Shown here: piece by piece, positions 24,573 to 33,935 of the stretch
Numbering within the stretch: position 1 is the stretch's first letter
How the letters are laid out: every line of letters starts with the position of its first letter
NCBI RefSeq assembly: GCF_019145495.1
Contig: NZ_JAHSTU010000010.1
Coordinates: forward strand, 124,001 to 188,000
DNA from: Pseudomonas azerbaijanoccidentalis
GTDB lineage: Bacteria > Pseudomonadota > Gammaproteobacteria > Pseudomonadales > Pseudomonadaceae
Direction: 5' to 3'
Length of the DNA: 64,000 nt
The notes under the pieces: model-generated
Told to the model about the DNA's origin: nothing
The model's database searches: none
What the model saw: the letters and a program-made list of their open reading frames with translations, nothing else
Made by a program: the position numbers and the translations under genes

Positions 24573-25856
24573 ATGTCTCGTTCCGAAACCCTGTTTGCCA
24601 ATGCCCAGAAACACATTCCCGGCGGCGTGAACTCGCCAGTTCGCGCGTTCAAGAGTGTCGGCGGCACGCCGCTGTTCTTCAAACACGCCGAAGGCGCCTA
24701 CGTCACCGACGAAGACGACAAGCGTTATGTGGATTACGTCGGTTCCTGGGGTCCGATGATCCTCGGCCACAGCCACCCGGACGTGCTGGACGCGGTTCGC
24801 AAACAGCTGGAACACGGTCTGTCCTACGGCGCGCCGACCGAAATGGAAACCCAGATGGCCGACCTGGTTTGCTCCCTCGTGCCGTCGATGGAAATGGTGC
24901 GCATGGTCAGCTCCGGCACCGAAGCGACCATGAGCGCGATTCGTCTGGCCCGTGGTTTCACCGGTCGCGACAGCATCATCAAGTTCGAAGGCTGTTACCA
25001 CGGTCACTCCGACAGCCTGCTGGTCAAGGCCGGTTCCGGCGCCCTGACCCAGGGCGTTCCGAGCTCTGCTGGCGTGCCGGCAGCGTTCGCCAAACACACC
25101 CTGACCCTGCCGTTCAACGACATCGACGCCGTTGAAGCCATGCTCGCCGAAGTCGGCCAGGACGTGGCTTGCATCATCGTCGAGCCCGTGGCCGGCAACA
25201 TGAACTGCGTGCCTCCGGCACCGGGGTTCCTCGAAGGCCTGCGGACCCTGTGCGACAAGCACGGCGTGGTGCTGATTTTCGACGAAGTGATGACTGGTTT
25301 CCGCGTTGCCCTCGGCGGCGCCCAGGCTTACTACGGCGTAACGCCGGACCTGACCACTTTCGGCAAGATCATTGGCGGCGGCATGCCGGTCGGTTGCTTC
25401 GGCGGCAAACGTGAAATCATGTCGCGCATTGCGCCGCTCGGCCCGGTTTACCAGGCTGGCACGCTGTCGGGTAACCCACTGGCGATGGCCGCAGGCCTCA
25501 CCACGCTGCGCTTGATCAGCCGCCCTGGCTTCCACGCCGAACTGACCGACTACACCACTCGCTTGCTCGATGGCCTGCAAGTGCGCGCCGATGCCGCGGG
25601 CATTCCGTTCGTGACCACCCAGGCCGGTGGCATGTTCGGTCTGTATTTCAGCGGCGCCGACGACATCGTGACCTTCGAAGACGTGATGGCCAGCGACGCC
25701 GCCCTGTTCGGCCGCTTCTTCCATCTGATGCTGGAAGGTGGCGTGTATCTGGCGCCGAGCGCCTTCGAAGCCGGCTTTACTTCGATCGCCCACGGCGAAG
25801 CCGAACTGAAGCTGACCCTGGATGCAGCCGAGCGCGCATTTGCCGCACTGAAGTAA
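24573..25856 (+). CDS. hemL: glutamate-1-semialdehyde 2,1-aminomutase HemL
   Basis: A 427-residue PLP enzyme converting glutamate-1-semialdehyde to 5-aminolevulinate, the C5 route to haem. It has SSGTEATMSAIRLARG, the IFDEVMTGFR aspartate motif and the PLP lysine in TFGKIIGGGMPVG. It closes the thiD-thiE-hemL run and is followed by a strong terminator. This gene order is usual in Pseudomonas. Confidence 0.96.
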   Translation: MSRSETLFANAQKHIPGGVNSPVRAFKSVGGTPLFFKHAEGAYVTDEDDKRYVDYVGSWGPMILGHSHPDVLDAVRKQLEHGLSYGAPTEMETQMADLVCSLVPSMEMVRMVSSGTEATMSAIRLARGFTGRDSIIKFEGCYHGHSDSLLVKAGSGALTQGVPSSAGVPAAFAKHTLTLPFNDIDAVEAMLAEVGQDVACIIVEPVAGNMNCVPPAPGFLEGLRTLCDKHGVVLIFDEVMTGFRVALGGAQAYYGVTPDLTTFGKIIGGGMPVGCFGGKREIMSRIAPLGPVYQAGTLSGNPLAMAAGLTTLRLISRPGFHAELTDYTTRLLDGLQVRADAAGIPFVTTQAGGMFGLYFSGADDIVTFEDVMASDAALFGRFFHLMLEGGVYLAPSAFEAGFTSIAHGEAELKLTLDAAERAFAALK

Positions 25857-25866
25857 CGCTGTTGTA

Positions 25867-25897
25867 CTGACGCCGGCCAACGCCGGCGTCAGCTTTT
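25867..25897 (+). terminator. rho-independent terminator after hemL
   Basis: CTGACGCCGGC (25867-25877) pairs perfectly over 11 bases with GCCGGCGTCAG (25882-25892) around a CAAC loop and is followed by CTTTT. Confidence 0.85.
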
Positions 25898-25992
25898 CCC
25901 TGTGCTCCTGCCCTTTTTCCTGCTCATCTGCTAATAATCCCCCGCAAAGTGGGCGATAAATTTCCCGCGCAGCAGAAAAACGAGTAAAGACT

Positions 25993-26022
25993 TTGTAAGG
26001 TTGGCCCTGCTTATTTCATAAT
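25993..26022 (+). promoter_or_regulatory. possible sigma-70 promoter for the Sel1-like gene
   Basis: TTGTAA (25993-25998) and CATAAT (26017-26022) separated by 18 bases, about 60 bases before the start codon. Confidence 0.4.
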
Positions 26023-26081
26023 GCGCGCTTATTGGATCCCCTCGATGGGTCCGCGCGCCCTTCAGAGGTAAGTCGATTCCC

Positions 26082-26636
26082 ATGAACCGCACCGGCCGCG
26101 CCCTTTCACTGGGCTGCCTGTTGCTCCTTCAGCCCCTGCTCGCGCTCGCACAAGCAGGCGGTAACTCGTTGTTAATCCCAGCGATGGGTCGCTGCACCCT
26201 CAATACCCAGCCGCAAGACCTGGCACAGGCACTCGCTGCCTGCCAAAAGGCGTCGGATGAAGGGGATGCGCAAGCGCAATACGAGTTGGGTGAGTTCTAT
26301 TACGAAGGTAAAAATGCGCCGCGTGACCTCAATCAAGCCCTGAGCTACTTCGAGAAGGCCTCACTGCAAGGTCACGCCCAGGCGCAATTCAAACTCGGCA
26401 GCATGTTCTTCCATGGCGAAGGCGTACCGGCCAATAACGTTCAGGCGTACATCCTGCTGAAAATGGCCGCGGTCAATGGTGCTGAAGAGGCGCTGGACAC
26501 CGCTGACGAAGTCACCGAAAAGATGCCTCGCGAAGAACTCGAAGTCGCCACCCAGGTGCTGGGGCAAATCTTCCGTAAATATCTGATGGAATTGCAAAGC
26601 GCCGACGGGCGTACGCCTTTCGCGCCACTTCCCTGA
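26082..26636 (+). CDS. periplasmic Sel1/TPR-like repeat protein
   Basis: A 184-residue exported protein. A signal peptide (LLLLQPLLALAQA) is followed by Sel1-type repeats: AQAQYELGEFYYEGKNAPRD with LNQALSYFEKAS, then AQAQFKLGSMFFHGEGVPAN with VQAYILLKMAA, at about residues 60-135. Sel1 repeats mediate protein contacts. No partner can be named. The gene stands alone between terminators and REP DNA. Confidence 0.82.
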   Translation: MNRTGRALSLGCLLLLQPLLALAQAGGNSLLIPAMGRCTLNTQPQDLAQALAACQKASDEGDAQAQYELGEFYYEGKNAPRDLNQALSYFEKASLQGHAQAQFKLGSMFFHGEGVPANNVQAYILLKMAAVNGAEEALDTADEVTEKMPREELEVATQVLGQIFRKYLMELQSADGRTPFAPLP

Positions 26637-26656
26637 TTTCTGTATTGATCTGTCTG

Positions 26657-26760
26657 GCCCCTTCGCGAGCAAACCCGCTCCCACATCCAATCTCTGCCGT
26701 ACACAAACAATGTGTTCACTGGAGATCCATTGTGGGAGCGGGCTTGCTCGCGAAGGGGGC
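26657..26760. repeat. REP inverted pair (TGTGGGAGCGGGCTTGCTCGC family)
   Basis: CCTTCGCGAGCAAACCCGCT plus CCCACA faces TGTGGGAGCGGGCTTGCTCG plus CGAAGG, between convergent genes. A second REP family, distinct from the GATCGCAGCC units. Confidence 0.9.
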
Positions 26761-26776
26761 GACTCGGTCTTGAGGC

Positions 26777-27106
26777 CTACTTCTCAGGCATCGGCATCGG
26801 AAACGGCATGACATTGCCGACCGCGCCGCGGGCTTCGCTGATTTTCGGTGTGCCCAGGCGCTCTACTTCATCGATGCGCACAATCGAATGCATCGGCACA
26901 AAGCTGCGCACCACGCCTTCGAACTGAGCCTTGAGCTTTTCTTCGCTCGGATCGACGACCACTTGCGTGCGCTCGCCAAAGACGAACTCTTCCACTTCCA
27001 GAAAGCCCCACAGATCACTTTGATAGATCTGCTTGGCGTACATTTCGAACACCTGGCCCTGGTTGAGGAAAATCACCTTGTAGATTGGAGCTTCACGTTT
27101 GGTCAT
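26777..27106 (-). CDS. DUF1820 family protein
   Basis: A 109-residue cytoplasmic protein beginning MTKREAPIYKVIFLNQGQVF, continuing with EMYAKQIYQSDLWGFLEVEEFVFGER and a conserved MHSIVRIDEVERLGTPKIS. This matches DUF1820, widespread in gamma-proteobacteria and usually near miaB, as here. The ATG at 27106 is chosen because homologues start MTKR; an ATG six codons upstream is open. Function unknown; the fold suggests a small RNA- or protein-binding unit but that is only a guess. Confidence 0.85.
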   Translation of the reverse strand: MTKREAPIYKVIFLNQGQVFEMYAKQIYQSDLWGFLEVEEFVFGERTQVVVDPSEEKLKAQFEGVVRSFVPMHSIVRIDEVERLGTPKISEARGAVGNVMPFPMPMPEK

Positions 27107-27240
27107 GGTGGGCGAGCAACACATCGGGGATAAAAATGAGGGCGCGAACTATAGCATAGCCATCGGACGCACAGCGGTAGGAACCTGGGTACATGTTCCC
27201 TATAATGCGCGGTTCTTTGAATCACGTGATGACTCTTTCC

Positions 27241-28569
27241 ATGGCCAAGAAGCTTTACATCGAAACCCACGGTTGCCAGATGAACGAGTACGACAGCTCG
27301 CGCATGGTCGATCTGCTGGGCGAACACCAGGCCCTGGAAGTCACCGCACGCGCTGAAGACGCCGACGTGATCCTGCTCAACACCTGCTCGATCCGCGAAC
27401 GTGCCCAGGACCGCGTCTACTCGCAGCTCGGCCGCTGGCGCGAACTGAAACTGGCCAACCCGGACATGGTGATCGCCGTTGGCGGTTGCGTGGCCAGCCA
27501 GGAAGGCGCGGCCATCCGTGATCGCGCACCCTATGTCGACGTGGTGTTCGGCCCGCAAACCCTGCACCGCCTGCCGGAAATGATCGACGCCGCGCGCATC
27601 ACCAAGCTGCCGCAAGTCGACGTCTCGTTCCCGGAAATCGAAAAATTCGACCACTTGCCCGAGCCTCGCATCGATGGCCCGAGCGCCTACGTGTCGGTGA
27701 TGGAAGGTTGCAGCAAGTACTGCACGTTCTGCGTGGTGCCCTACACCCGTGGTGAGGAAGTCAGCCGGCCGTTCGACGACGTGATCGCCGAGATCATTCA
27801 CCTGGCCGAAAACGGTGTGCGTGAAGTGACGCTGCTGGGGCAGAACGTCAACGGTTATCGCGGCACGACCCACGACGGACGCCTGGCCGATCTGGCCGAG
27901 CTGATCCGCGTGGTCGCCGCGGTCGATGGCATCGACCGCATCCGCTACACCACGTCGCACCCGCTGGAATTCTCCGACAGCCTGATCCAGGCCCACGCCG
28001 ACGTTCCGGAACTGGTCAAGCACCTGCACCTGCCGGTGCAATCGGGCTCGGACCGCATCCTCGCGGCGATGAAGCGTAACCACACGGCCCTGGAATACAA
28101 ATCCAAACTGCGCAAATTGCGTGCCGCCGTGCCGGGGATCTGCATCAGTTCGGACTTCATCGTCGGCTTCCCCGGCGAGACAGAGAAAGACTTCGAACAA
28201 ACCATGAAGCTGATTCAGGACGTGGGTTTCGACTTTTCCTACTCGTTCGTCTACAGCCAGCGCCCAGGCACACCGGCCGCCGATCTGGCCGATGACACGC
28301 CGGAAGCATTGAAAAAAGAACGCCTGAACGCCCTGCAACATCGCTTGAATCAGCAGGGTTTCGAGATCAGCCGACAAATGGTCGGTTCGATCCAGCGCAT
28401 TCTGGTAACCGATTATTCGAAAAAGGACCCCGGCGAGCTGCAAGGCCGGACCGAGAATAACCGGATCGTCAACTTCCGCTGCGACAATCCGACCTTGATC
28501 GGGCAGTTCGCGGATGTGCACATCGATGCCGCGCAGCCGCACTCGCTGCGGGGCTCGCTGATCCAGTAA
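27241..28569 (+). CDS. miaB: tRNA-2-methylthio-N6-dimethylallyladenosine synthase MiaB
   Basis: A 442-residue radical-SAM methylthiotransferase that adds methylthio to i6A37 of tRNAs reading UNN codons. The N-terminal UPF0004 domain has ETHGCQMN, NTCSIRE and GGCVASQ, the three cysteines for the auxiliary cluster. The radical-SAM motif is CSKYCTFC, and a TRAM domain ends the protein. The ATG at 27241 is the family start; an ATG four codons earlier is possible. It leads into ybeZ-ybeY-ybeX-lnt after a REP pair. Confidence 0.96.
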   Translation: MAKKLYIETHGCQMNEYDSSRMVDLLGEHQALEVTARAEDADVILLNTCSIRERAQDRVYSQLGRWRELKLANPDMVIAVGGCVASQEGAAIRDRAPYVDVVFGPQTLHRLPEMIDAARITKLPQVDVSFPEIEKFDHLPEPRIDGPSAYVSVMEGCSKYCTFCVVPYTRGEEVSRPFDDVIAEIIHLAENGVREVTLLGQNVNGYRGTTHDGRLADLAELIRVVAAVDGIDRIRYTTSHPLEFSDSLIQAHADVPELVKHLHLPVQSGSDRILAAMKRNHTALEYKSKLRKLRAAVPGICISSDFIVGFPGETEKDFEQTMKLIQDVGFDFSYSFVYSQRPGTPAADLADDTPEALKKERLNALQHRLNQQGFEISRQMVGSIQRILVTDYSKKDPGELQGRTENNRIVNFRCDNPTLIGQFADVHIDAAQPHSLRGSLIQ

Positions 28570-28579
28570 CACCGATCCC

Positions 28580-28670
28580 TGTGGGAGCTGGCTTGCCAGC
28601 GATAGGGCCAGCAAGCCCGACAATGATGTCGCCAGTTACATCGCCATCGCTGGCAAGCCAGCTCCCACAG
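28580..28670. repeat. REP inverted pair (TGTGGGAGCTGGCTTGCCAGC family)
   Basis: TGTGGGAGCTGGCTTGCCAG ... faces its inverted copy ending GCTCCCACAG, between miaB and ybeZ. Related at the ends to the pairs at 26657 and 62919. Confidence 0.9.
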
Positions 28671-28781
28671 TGAAATGCATTGTTCTTGAGAATGGGTTGA
28701 TCCATTTAAGAGCTTTCGCACCCGCGCCACTGGCGCTATCCTTGATTCATCACTATTGCCCCAGGGCGGCTAAATACGACC

Positions 28782-29789
28782 TTGAACGCTCCTATAGAAC
28801 CACATCGTTTCATCCTCGAGCCTTTTGAAGCTCGCCGCTTCGCCAATCTGTGCGGGCAATTCGACGAGCATCTGCGTCTGATCGAACAGCGCCTGACCAT
28901 CGAGATCCGCAACCGCGGAAACCAGTTCGAGCTGATCGGCGAGCCCAAACACACCACCTCCGCGGAAAACCTTCTGCGCCGCCTGTACCGGGAAACCAAG
29001 GGTACCGAGCTGTCGCCGGACATGGTTCACCTGTTCCTGCAGGAATCCGCCGTCGAAGAATTGGACAACCACTCGCCCGCCGAAGCCTCCGTCGCCCTGC
29101 GCACCAAAAAAGGCATGATTCGCCCTCGCGGCTTGAATCAGCTGCGCTACGTGAAGGAAATCCTCGGCAACGACATCAATTTCGGCATCGGCCCTGCCGG
29201 TACCGGCAAGACTTACCTGGCCGTCGCCTGTGCGGTGGACGCGTTGGAACGTGAGCAGATCCGTCGCATCCTGCTGGTGCGTCCGGCGGTTGAGGCCGGT
29301 GAAAAACTCGGCTTCCTGCCCGGCGACTTGTCACAGAAGATCGACCCGTACCTGCGCCCGCTCTACGACGCGCTGTACGAAATGCTCGGCTTCGAATACG
29401 TGGCCAAGCTGATCGAACGCCAGGTCATCGAAGTTGCTCCGCTGGCTTACATGCGCGGTCGTACGCTGAACAACAGCTTCATCATTCTCGACGAAAGCCA
29501 GAACACCACCGTCGAACAGATGAAAATGTTCCTGACCCGGATCGGTTTCGGCTCCACGGCAGTCATCACCGGCGACATCACCCAGGTCGACCTGCCGCGC
29601 GGCACCAAGTCCGGTCTGCATCATGTGATTGAAGTGCTCAAGGATGTACCGGGCATCAGCTTCACCCACTTCCAGCCCAAGGACGTTGTGCGCCATCCAC
29701 TGGTTCAGCGGATTGTCGAAGCCTATGAGCGCTTCGAAACCAAAGCGGCCGACGATGCAGCCGCCAAGGAAAGTCGCCGCGATGCTTGA
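28782..29789 (+). CDS. ybeZ: PhoH-like ATPase YbeZ
   Basis: A 335-residue PhoH-family P-loop ATPase. Walker A is GPAGTGKTYLA and Walker B is FIILDESQN; TRIGFGSTAVITGD and RGTKSGLHH complete the core. YbeZ works with the endoribonuclease YbeY in RNA maturation. It begins at a TTG (28782), which keeps the conserved start NAPIEPHRF. Its last 8 bases overlap ybeY, indicating translational coupling. Confidence 0.93.
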   Translation: MNAPIEPHRFILEPFEARRFANLCGQFDEHLRLIEQRLTIEIRNRGNQFELIGEPKHTTSAENLLRRLYRETKGTELSPDMVHLFLQESAVEELDNHSPAEASVALRTKKGMIRPRGLNQLRYVKEILGNDINFGIGPAGTGKTYLAVACAVDALEREQIRRILLVRPAVEAGEKLGFLPGDLSQKIDPYLRPLYDALYEMLGFEYVAKLIERQVIEVAPLAYMRGRTLNNSFIILDESQNTTVEQMKMFLTRIGFGSTAVITGDITQVDLPRGTKSGLHHVIEVLKDVPGISFTHFQPKDVVRHPLVQRIVEAYERFETKAADDAAAKESRRDA

Positions 29790-30276
29790 GCTTGACCTGC
29801 AAATCGCCACCGAAGCCAGCGCCCCCAGCGAAGCCGAGTTCCGCCAATGGTGCGAACTGGCCCTGCGCCAGCGCACAGCGGATTCGGAAATGACCATACG
29901 CCTGGTCGACGAAGCCGAAGGCCGCGAGCTGAATCACACCTGGCGGCAAAAAGATTACGCCACCAACGTCCTGTCGTTTCCGGCGGACGTGCCGGACGAG
30001 TTTCTCGACATTCCATTGCTGGGCGATCTGGTGATCTGCGTGGCCGTGGTTGAACGCGAAGCCGCCGAGCAAGGCAAGGAACTCAAGGCTCATTGGGCCC
30101 ATCTGGTGATTCACGGCTGCTTGCATCTGCTTGGTTACGATCATATAGATGACGACGAAGCCGAAGAAATGGAAGCACTGGAACGAACGTTGCTTGCTGA
30201 ACTGGGCTTTCCGGATCCGTACGCGGACGACGAAGCAGATACATCCCCTACCGAAACAACAAAGGATTCAGAGTAA
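29782..30276 (+). CDS. ybeY: endoribonuclease YbeY (16S rRNA maturation)
   Basis: A 164-residue zinc endoribonuclease for 16S rRNA 3'-end processing and ribosome quality control. The zinc motif HGCLHLLGYDH gives His111, His115 and His121. NVLSFPAD is also conserved. AAGGAAAG precedes the ATG inside the end of ybeZ. The C-terminal tail is acidic (DDEADTSPTE). Confidence 0.95.
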   Translation: MLELDLQIATEASAPSEAEFRQWCELALRQRTADSEMTIRLVDEAEGRELNHTWRQKDYATNVLSFPADVPDEFLDIPLLGDLVICVAVVEREAAEQGKELKAHWAHLVIHGCLHLLGYDHIDDDEAEEMEALERTLLAELGFPDPYADDEADTSPTETTKDSE

Positions 30277-30281
30277 TCGCT

Positions 30282-31121
30282 ATGAGCGAAGATCGATCGA
30301 GCAACGGGCAGAAGTCATGGCTGGGTAAGCTCACCCAGGCTTTTGCCCACGAGCCGAAAAACCGCCAGGAGCTGCTGGAGCTGCTGCGCGACGCACATCA
30401 GAACAAACTGTTGGACAGCGAAGCGCTGGCCATCGTCGAAGGCGCCATCCAGGTTGCGGACCTGCAAGTACGGGACATCATGGTCCCGCGCTCGCAGATG
30501 ATCAGCATCAAGGCGACCCAGACACCTCGCGAGTTCCTGCCGGCCGTGGTCGACTCGGCCCACTCGCGCTACCCGGTCATCGGCGAAAGCCACGATGACG
30601 TGATGGGCGTATTGCTGGCCAAGGACTTGCTGCCGTTGATCCTCAAGGAAAACGGCGACAGCTTCAACATCAAGGATTTGCTGCGCCCGGCCACCTTCGT
30701 GCCGGAGTCCAAACGCCTGAACGTGTTGCTGCGCGAATTCCGCGCCAACCATAACCACATGGCCATCGTCATCGACGAATACGGGGGCGTGGCGGGCCTG
30801 GTGACGATTGAAGACGTGCTGGAGCAGATCGTCGGCGACATCGAAGACGAACACGACGTCGAAGAAGACAGCTACATCAAGCCACTGCCCAGCGGTGACT
30901 TCCTGATCAAGGCCCTGACGCCGATCGAGAACTTCAACGAGTTCTTCGACAGTGAATTCTCCGACGATGAATTCGACACTGTCGGCGGTCTGGTGATGAG
31001 CGCATTCGGGCACTTGCCAAAACGCAACGAAATCACTGAAATCGGCGCCTATCGTTTCCGCATCCTGAATGCCGACAGCCGTCGTATTCATTTGCTACGT
31101 TTGACGCCTATCGCCCGGTAA
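30282..31121 (+). CDS. ybeX: CBS-domain transporter-associated protein CorC/YbeX
   Basis: A 279-residue cytoplasmic protein with two CBS domains (DIMVPRSQMISI at about 65, and DEYGGVAGLVTIEDVLEQIV at about 165) and a C-terminal CorC/HlyC domain ending RIHLLRLTPIAR. It is linked to Mg2+/Co2+ efflux in older work and to rRNA and ribosome metabolism through its operon. It sits 5 bases after ybeY. Ligands of the CBS domains are not known from sequence. Confidence 0.93.
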   Translation: MSEDRSSNGQKSWLGKLTQAFAHEPKNRQELLELLRDAHQNKLLDSEALAIVEGAIQVADLQVRDIMVPRSQMISIKATQTPREFLPAVVDSAHSRYPVIGESHDDVMGVLLAKDLLPLILKENGDSFNIKDLLRPATFVPESKRLNVLLREFRANHNHMAIVIDEYGGVAGLVTIEDVLEQIVGDIEDEHDVEEDSYIKPLPSGDFLIKALTPIENFNEFFDSEFSDDEFDTVGGLVMSAFGHLPKRNEITEIGAYRFRILNADSRRIHLLRLTPIAR

Positions 31122-31137
31122 ACATTTAAGGATTGAA

Positions 31138-32661
31138 ATGCGCTGGACAACCCGCCCCGGCTGGCCCGGTAACCTGCTGGCCGTGGCGGCCGGTGCAATC
31201 ACCACCCTGGCGTTGGCGCCGTTCGATATCTGGCCGCTGGCATTGCTGGCGGTCGGGCTTTTCTATGCCGGGCTGCGTGAACTGACACCACGCCAGGCCC
31301 TGGGCCGTGGCTGGTGCTTCGGCTTCGGTCTGTTCGGCGCCGGCACCAGCTGGATCTATTACAGCATTCACCACTTCGGTGGCGCATCGGTGCTATTGGC
31401 CGGTTTCCTGATGCTGATCTTCACGGCGGCGATTGCCTGGTTCTTTGCCCTGCCGGCCTGGCTTTGGGCGCGCTGGCTGCGGCGTAACGAGGCTCCGCTG
31501 GCGGACGCCTTGGCGTTTGCAGCGCTGTGGGTCGGCCAAGAGGCTTTCCGCGGTTGGTTCCTGACCGGTTTCCCCTGGCTTTATTCCGGCTACAGCCAAC
31601 TCGACGGCCCGTTGACCGGCCTTGCCCCGGTCGGCGGGATGTGGCTGATTTCTTTCACCCTGGCCCTGACCGCTGCCTTGATCTACAACGGCGTGCGCCT
31701 GATCCGCGCCGGACGTAAAGGCTTCATCGTGATCGGCGCAGTGCTGCTGGTCGCCCCGTGGATAGCTGGCATGGCGCTGAAACATCACGCCTGGACCACC
31801 CCGGCAGGTGCGCCACTGAGCGTCGCGGCGATCCAGGGCAACATTGAACAAAGCATGAAATGGGACCCGGCGCAGCTGAATGCGCAGCTCGCGCTATACC
31901 GCGACATGAGCCTGAGCTCCAAGCGCGTTGACCTGCTGATCTGGCCGGAAACCGCCGTACCGGTGCTCAAGGAATCTGCCCAGGGCTATCTGGACATGAT
32001 GGGAAAATTCGCCGCAGAACGGGATTCGGCCCTGATCACCGGCGTACCGATCCGCGAAGTGGTCCATCAGGAAAAGCGCTTTTTCAATGGCATTACCGTG
32101 GTCGGCGAAGGCGACGGCACCTACCTCAAGCAGAAACTGGTGCCGTTCGGCGAATACGTGCCGCTGCAGGATGTACTGCGTGGACTGATCGCATTCTTCG
32201 ACCTGCCGATGTCCGACTTTGCCCGGGGCCCGGCCGATCAGCCAATGCTGCAAGCCAAGGGTTACCAGATCGCGCCGTTCATCTGCTATGAAGTGGTGTA
32301 CCCGGAATTCGCCGCGGGCCTGGCCGCCCAAAGCGACCTGTTGCTGACGATCAGCAACGACACCTGGTTCGGCACCTCCATCGGTCCGCTGCAACATTTG
32401 CAGATGGCACAGATGCGGGCACTGGAGGCCGGCCGCTGGATGATCCGCGCCACCAACAACGGCGTTACCGGACTGATCAACCCGTTTGGCCAGATCACCG
32501 AACAGATTCCGCAGTTCGAACGCGGCATCCTGTATGGCGAAGTCGTGCCGATGCACAACCTGACGCCTTACCTGCAATGGCGTTCATGGCCGCTGATCAT
32601 TGTGTGCGTGTTGTTGTTTGGCTGGGCGCTGATTGCCAGCCGGATGGCCAAGACCGTTTAA
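31138..32661 (+). CDS. lnt: apolipoprotein N-acyltransferase
   Basis: A 507-residue inner-membrane enzyme that N-acylates the lipid-modified cysteine of lipoproteins. Six or so transmembrane helices at the N-terminus precede a nitrilase domain with the triad E271 (LIWPETAVP), K331 (TYLKQKLVPFGEYVP) and C383 (PFICYEVVYPE). A final transmembrane segment ends the protein. It closes the miaB-to-lnt run. The window's own lipoproteins (LptE, RlpA, MORN-C13, YceK-like) are its substrates. Confidence 0.95.
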   Translation: MRWTTRPGWPGNLLAVAAGAITTLALAPFDIWPLALLAVGLFYAGLRELTPRQALGRGWCFGFGLFGAGTSWIYYSIHHFGGASVLLAGFLMLIFTAAIAWFFALPAWLWARWLRRNEAPLADALAFAALWVGQEAFRGWFLTGFPWLYSGYSQLDGPLTGLAPVGGMWLISFTLALTAALIYNGVRLIRAGRKGFIVIGAVLLVAPWIAGMALKHHAWTTPAGAPLSVAAIQGNIEQSMKWDPAQLNAQLALYRDMSLSSKRVDLLIWPETAVPVLKESAQGYLDMMGKFAAERDSALITGVPIREVVHQEKRFFNGITVVGEGDGTYLKQKLVPFGEYVPLQDVLRGLIAFFDLPMSDFARGPADQPMLQAKGYQIAPFICYEVVYPEFAAGLAAQSDLLLTISNDTWFGTSIGPLQHLQMAQMRALEAGRWMIRATNNGVTGLINPFGQITEQIPQFERGILYGEVVPMHNLTPYLQWRSWPLIIVCVLLFGWALIASRMAKTV

Positions 32662-32662
32662 G

Positions 32663-32742
32663 AAAAAAGATCGCAGCCTGCGGCAGCTCCTACGGGATTC
32701 ACAAATATCCATGTAGGAGCTGCCGCAGGCTGCGATCTTTTT
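32663..32742. repeat. REP inverted pair (GATCGCAGCC family)
   Basis: A pair placed between the convergent ends of lnt and the YdcF-like gene, starting two bases after the lnt stop codon. A7-type and T5 edges may add terminator function. Confidence 0.9.
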
Positions 32743-32747
32743 GACGT

Positions 32748-33509
32748 TCAACGATAGAACAACGAATACCCTACCTGCCCGACTGCTTCGTTCAGCAACT
32801 GCCCGCTGCGCCATATCGCCTTGAACTCGGGCATCCAGCCGCCCAAGGGCTCGGCATTGTCTACGCCCAGAAAGCCAACCGGCGCGGGCACCACCTCAAA
32901 CCCAGCCTTCCTGAAACTCCAGACCGCCCGCGGCATGTGTGACGCATGGGTCACGACAACCACACGCTTGATGCCTTCAGGCAACAGCATCTGTGCCGAC
33001 ATTTGTGCGTTTTCCCAAGTAGTACGACTCTGCCCTTCCTGCCAGCGCACGGTCACGCCGAAATCGTCACGCATGGAATCAGCCATGAGCTGCGCCTCGC
33101 TGGGCGGCGTACCGTAATGCAACCCTCCGCTGGTTAACACCGGCAAACCGGATGCCTTGGCCAGATGTGCCGCATAGCGTTGGCGCTCGAGGCCGACACC
33201 CGTAGGCTGGTCGGAATCCCAAGCCACATCACCCCGCTCGCGCCCCGATCCCAACACCACGATTGCATCCGCGTGTTGGCCCAAAGTCGACCACTGGTCG
33301 CGGGTCAACGGTGGTTCGCGCTCAAGCAGCCCGGCCCCCCATTGCACCACCATCGGCAAGCTCATCAGCCAGAACCCGCCGAGCCCCAGAGTAAAGCACA
33401 CAGCGGCAAGTCGAGGCCTCGACCGGCGCCACCACCAGGCGAGCACCAGCAACAGGATAAGAATGCCGGGAGGCATCAGAAGGTGTTTCACAAAATAACG
33501 AAAAGGCAT
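32748..33509 (-). CDS. ElyC/YdcF-like DUF218 envelope protein
   Basis: A 253-residue inner-membrane protein. Two N-terminal hydrophobic segments (LLMPPGILILLLVLAWWW and FTLGLGGFWLMSLPMVV) precede a DUF218 domain with AIVVLGSGRERG, PVLTSGGLHYG, SRTTWENAQM and VVVTHASHMPRA. ElyC in E. coli supports peptidoglycan and lipid-carrier homeostasis. The ATG at 33509 has AGGAG upstream; an earlier in-frame start has none. The ElyC name is a family-level call. Confidence 0.85.
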   Translation of the reverse strand: MPFRYFVKHLLMPPGILILLLVLAWWWRRSRPRLAAVCFTLGLGGFWLMSLPMVVQWGAGLLEREPPLTRDQWSTLGQHADAIVVLGSGRERGDVAWDSDQPTGVGLERQRYAAHLAKASGLPVLTSGGLHYGTPPSEAQLMADSMRDDFGVTVRWQEGQSRTTWENAQMSAQMLLPEGIKRVVVVTHASHMPRAVWSFRKAGFEVVPAPVGFLGVDNAEPLGGWMPEFKAIWRSGQLLNEAVGQVGYSLFYR

Positions 33510-33614
33510 CGAGCATCTCCTTAAAGATGCCCGAAGCCTAAGTGGGTTGATGCAGTGCGACAATAAATATGGAAGGACTATGCTTCAAAAAACCCTGGAG
33601 CATGGCTCGATGCC

Positions 33615-33935
33615 TTACTTGAACTGCAGAGACCGGACCTTTACCGCGTCTCTGCCGGGTACTTTGTCCTTGAGCCAGATAATCTTGGCTGAGCGTGGTG
33701 CGTCGAGTTGCTTCACTGCCTCGGACAAGCATCCGTGTGTCTCACGCTCGCTGCGATCCAGATACGCCTTCACCAAAGCAAATTCAGCGGGGCTCAAACC
33801 ACGCAATTCCAGCTCCAGCGGACGTTCATCACGCAACCGGCCAGCGGTTTTTGCCGCTTCCAGGGCCATTCCAAGACGATCAATCAGTCTTTCGTACAAC
33901 TCCGGTTTTGTAGCTTTTCGCTGTGACTCAACCAT
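33615..33935 (-). CDS. conserved hypothetical protein, 106 aa
   Basis: I do not recognise this 106-residue protein. It is soluble and highly charged (QRKATKPELYERLIDRLG, LRDERPLELELRGLSPAEFALVKAYLDR), mostly helical in appearance, ending with a short basic tail. A strong GAGGTGAGGG ribosome site precedes the ATG, supporting expression. It is divergent from leuS, with 281 bp between that hold no other feature I can name. Confidence 0.6.
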   Translation of the reverse strand: MVESQRKATKPELYERLIDRLGMALEAAKTAGRLRDERPLELELRGLSPAEFALVKAYLDRSERETHGCLSEAVKQLDAPRSAKIIWLKDKVPGRDAVKVRSLQFK

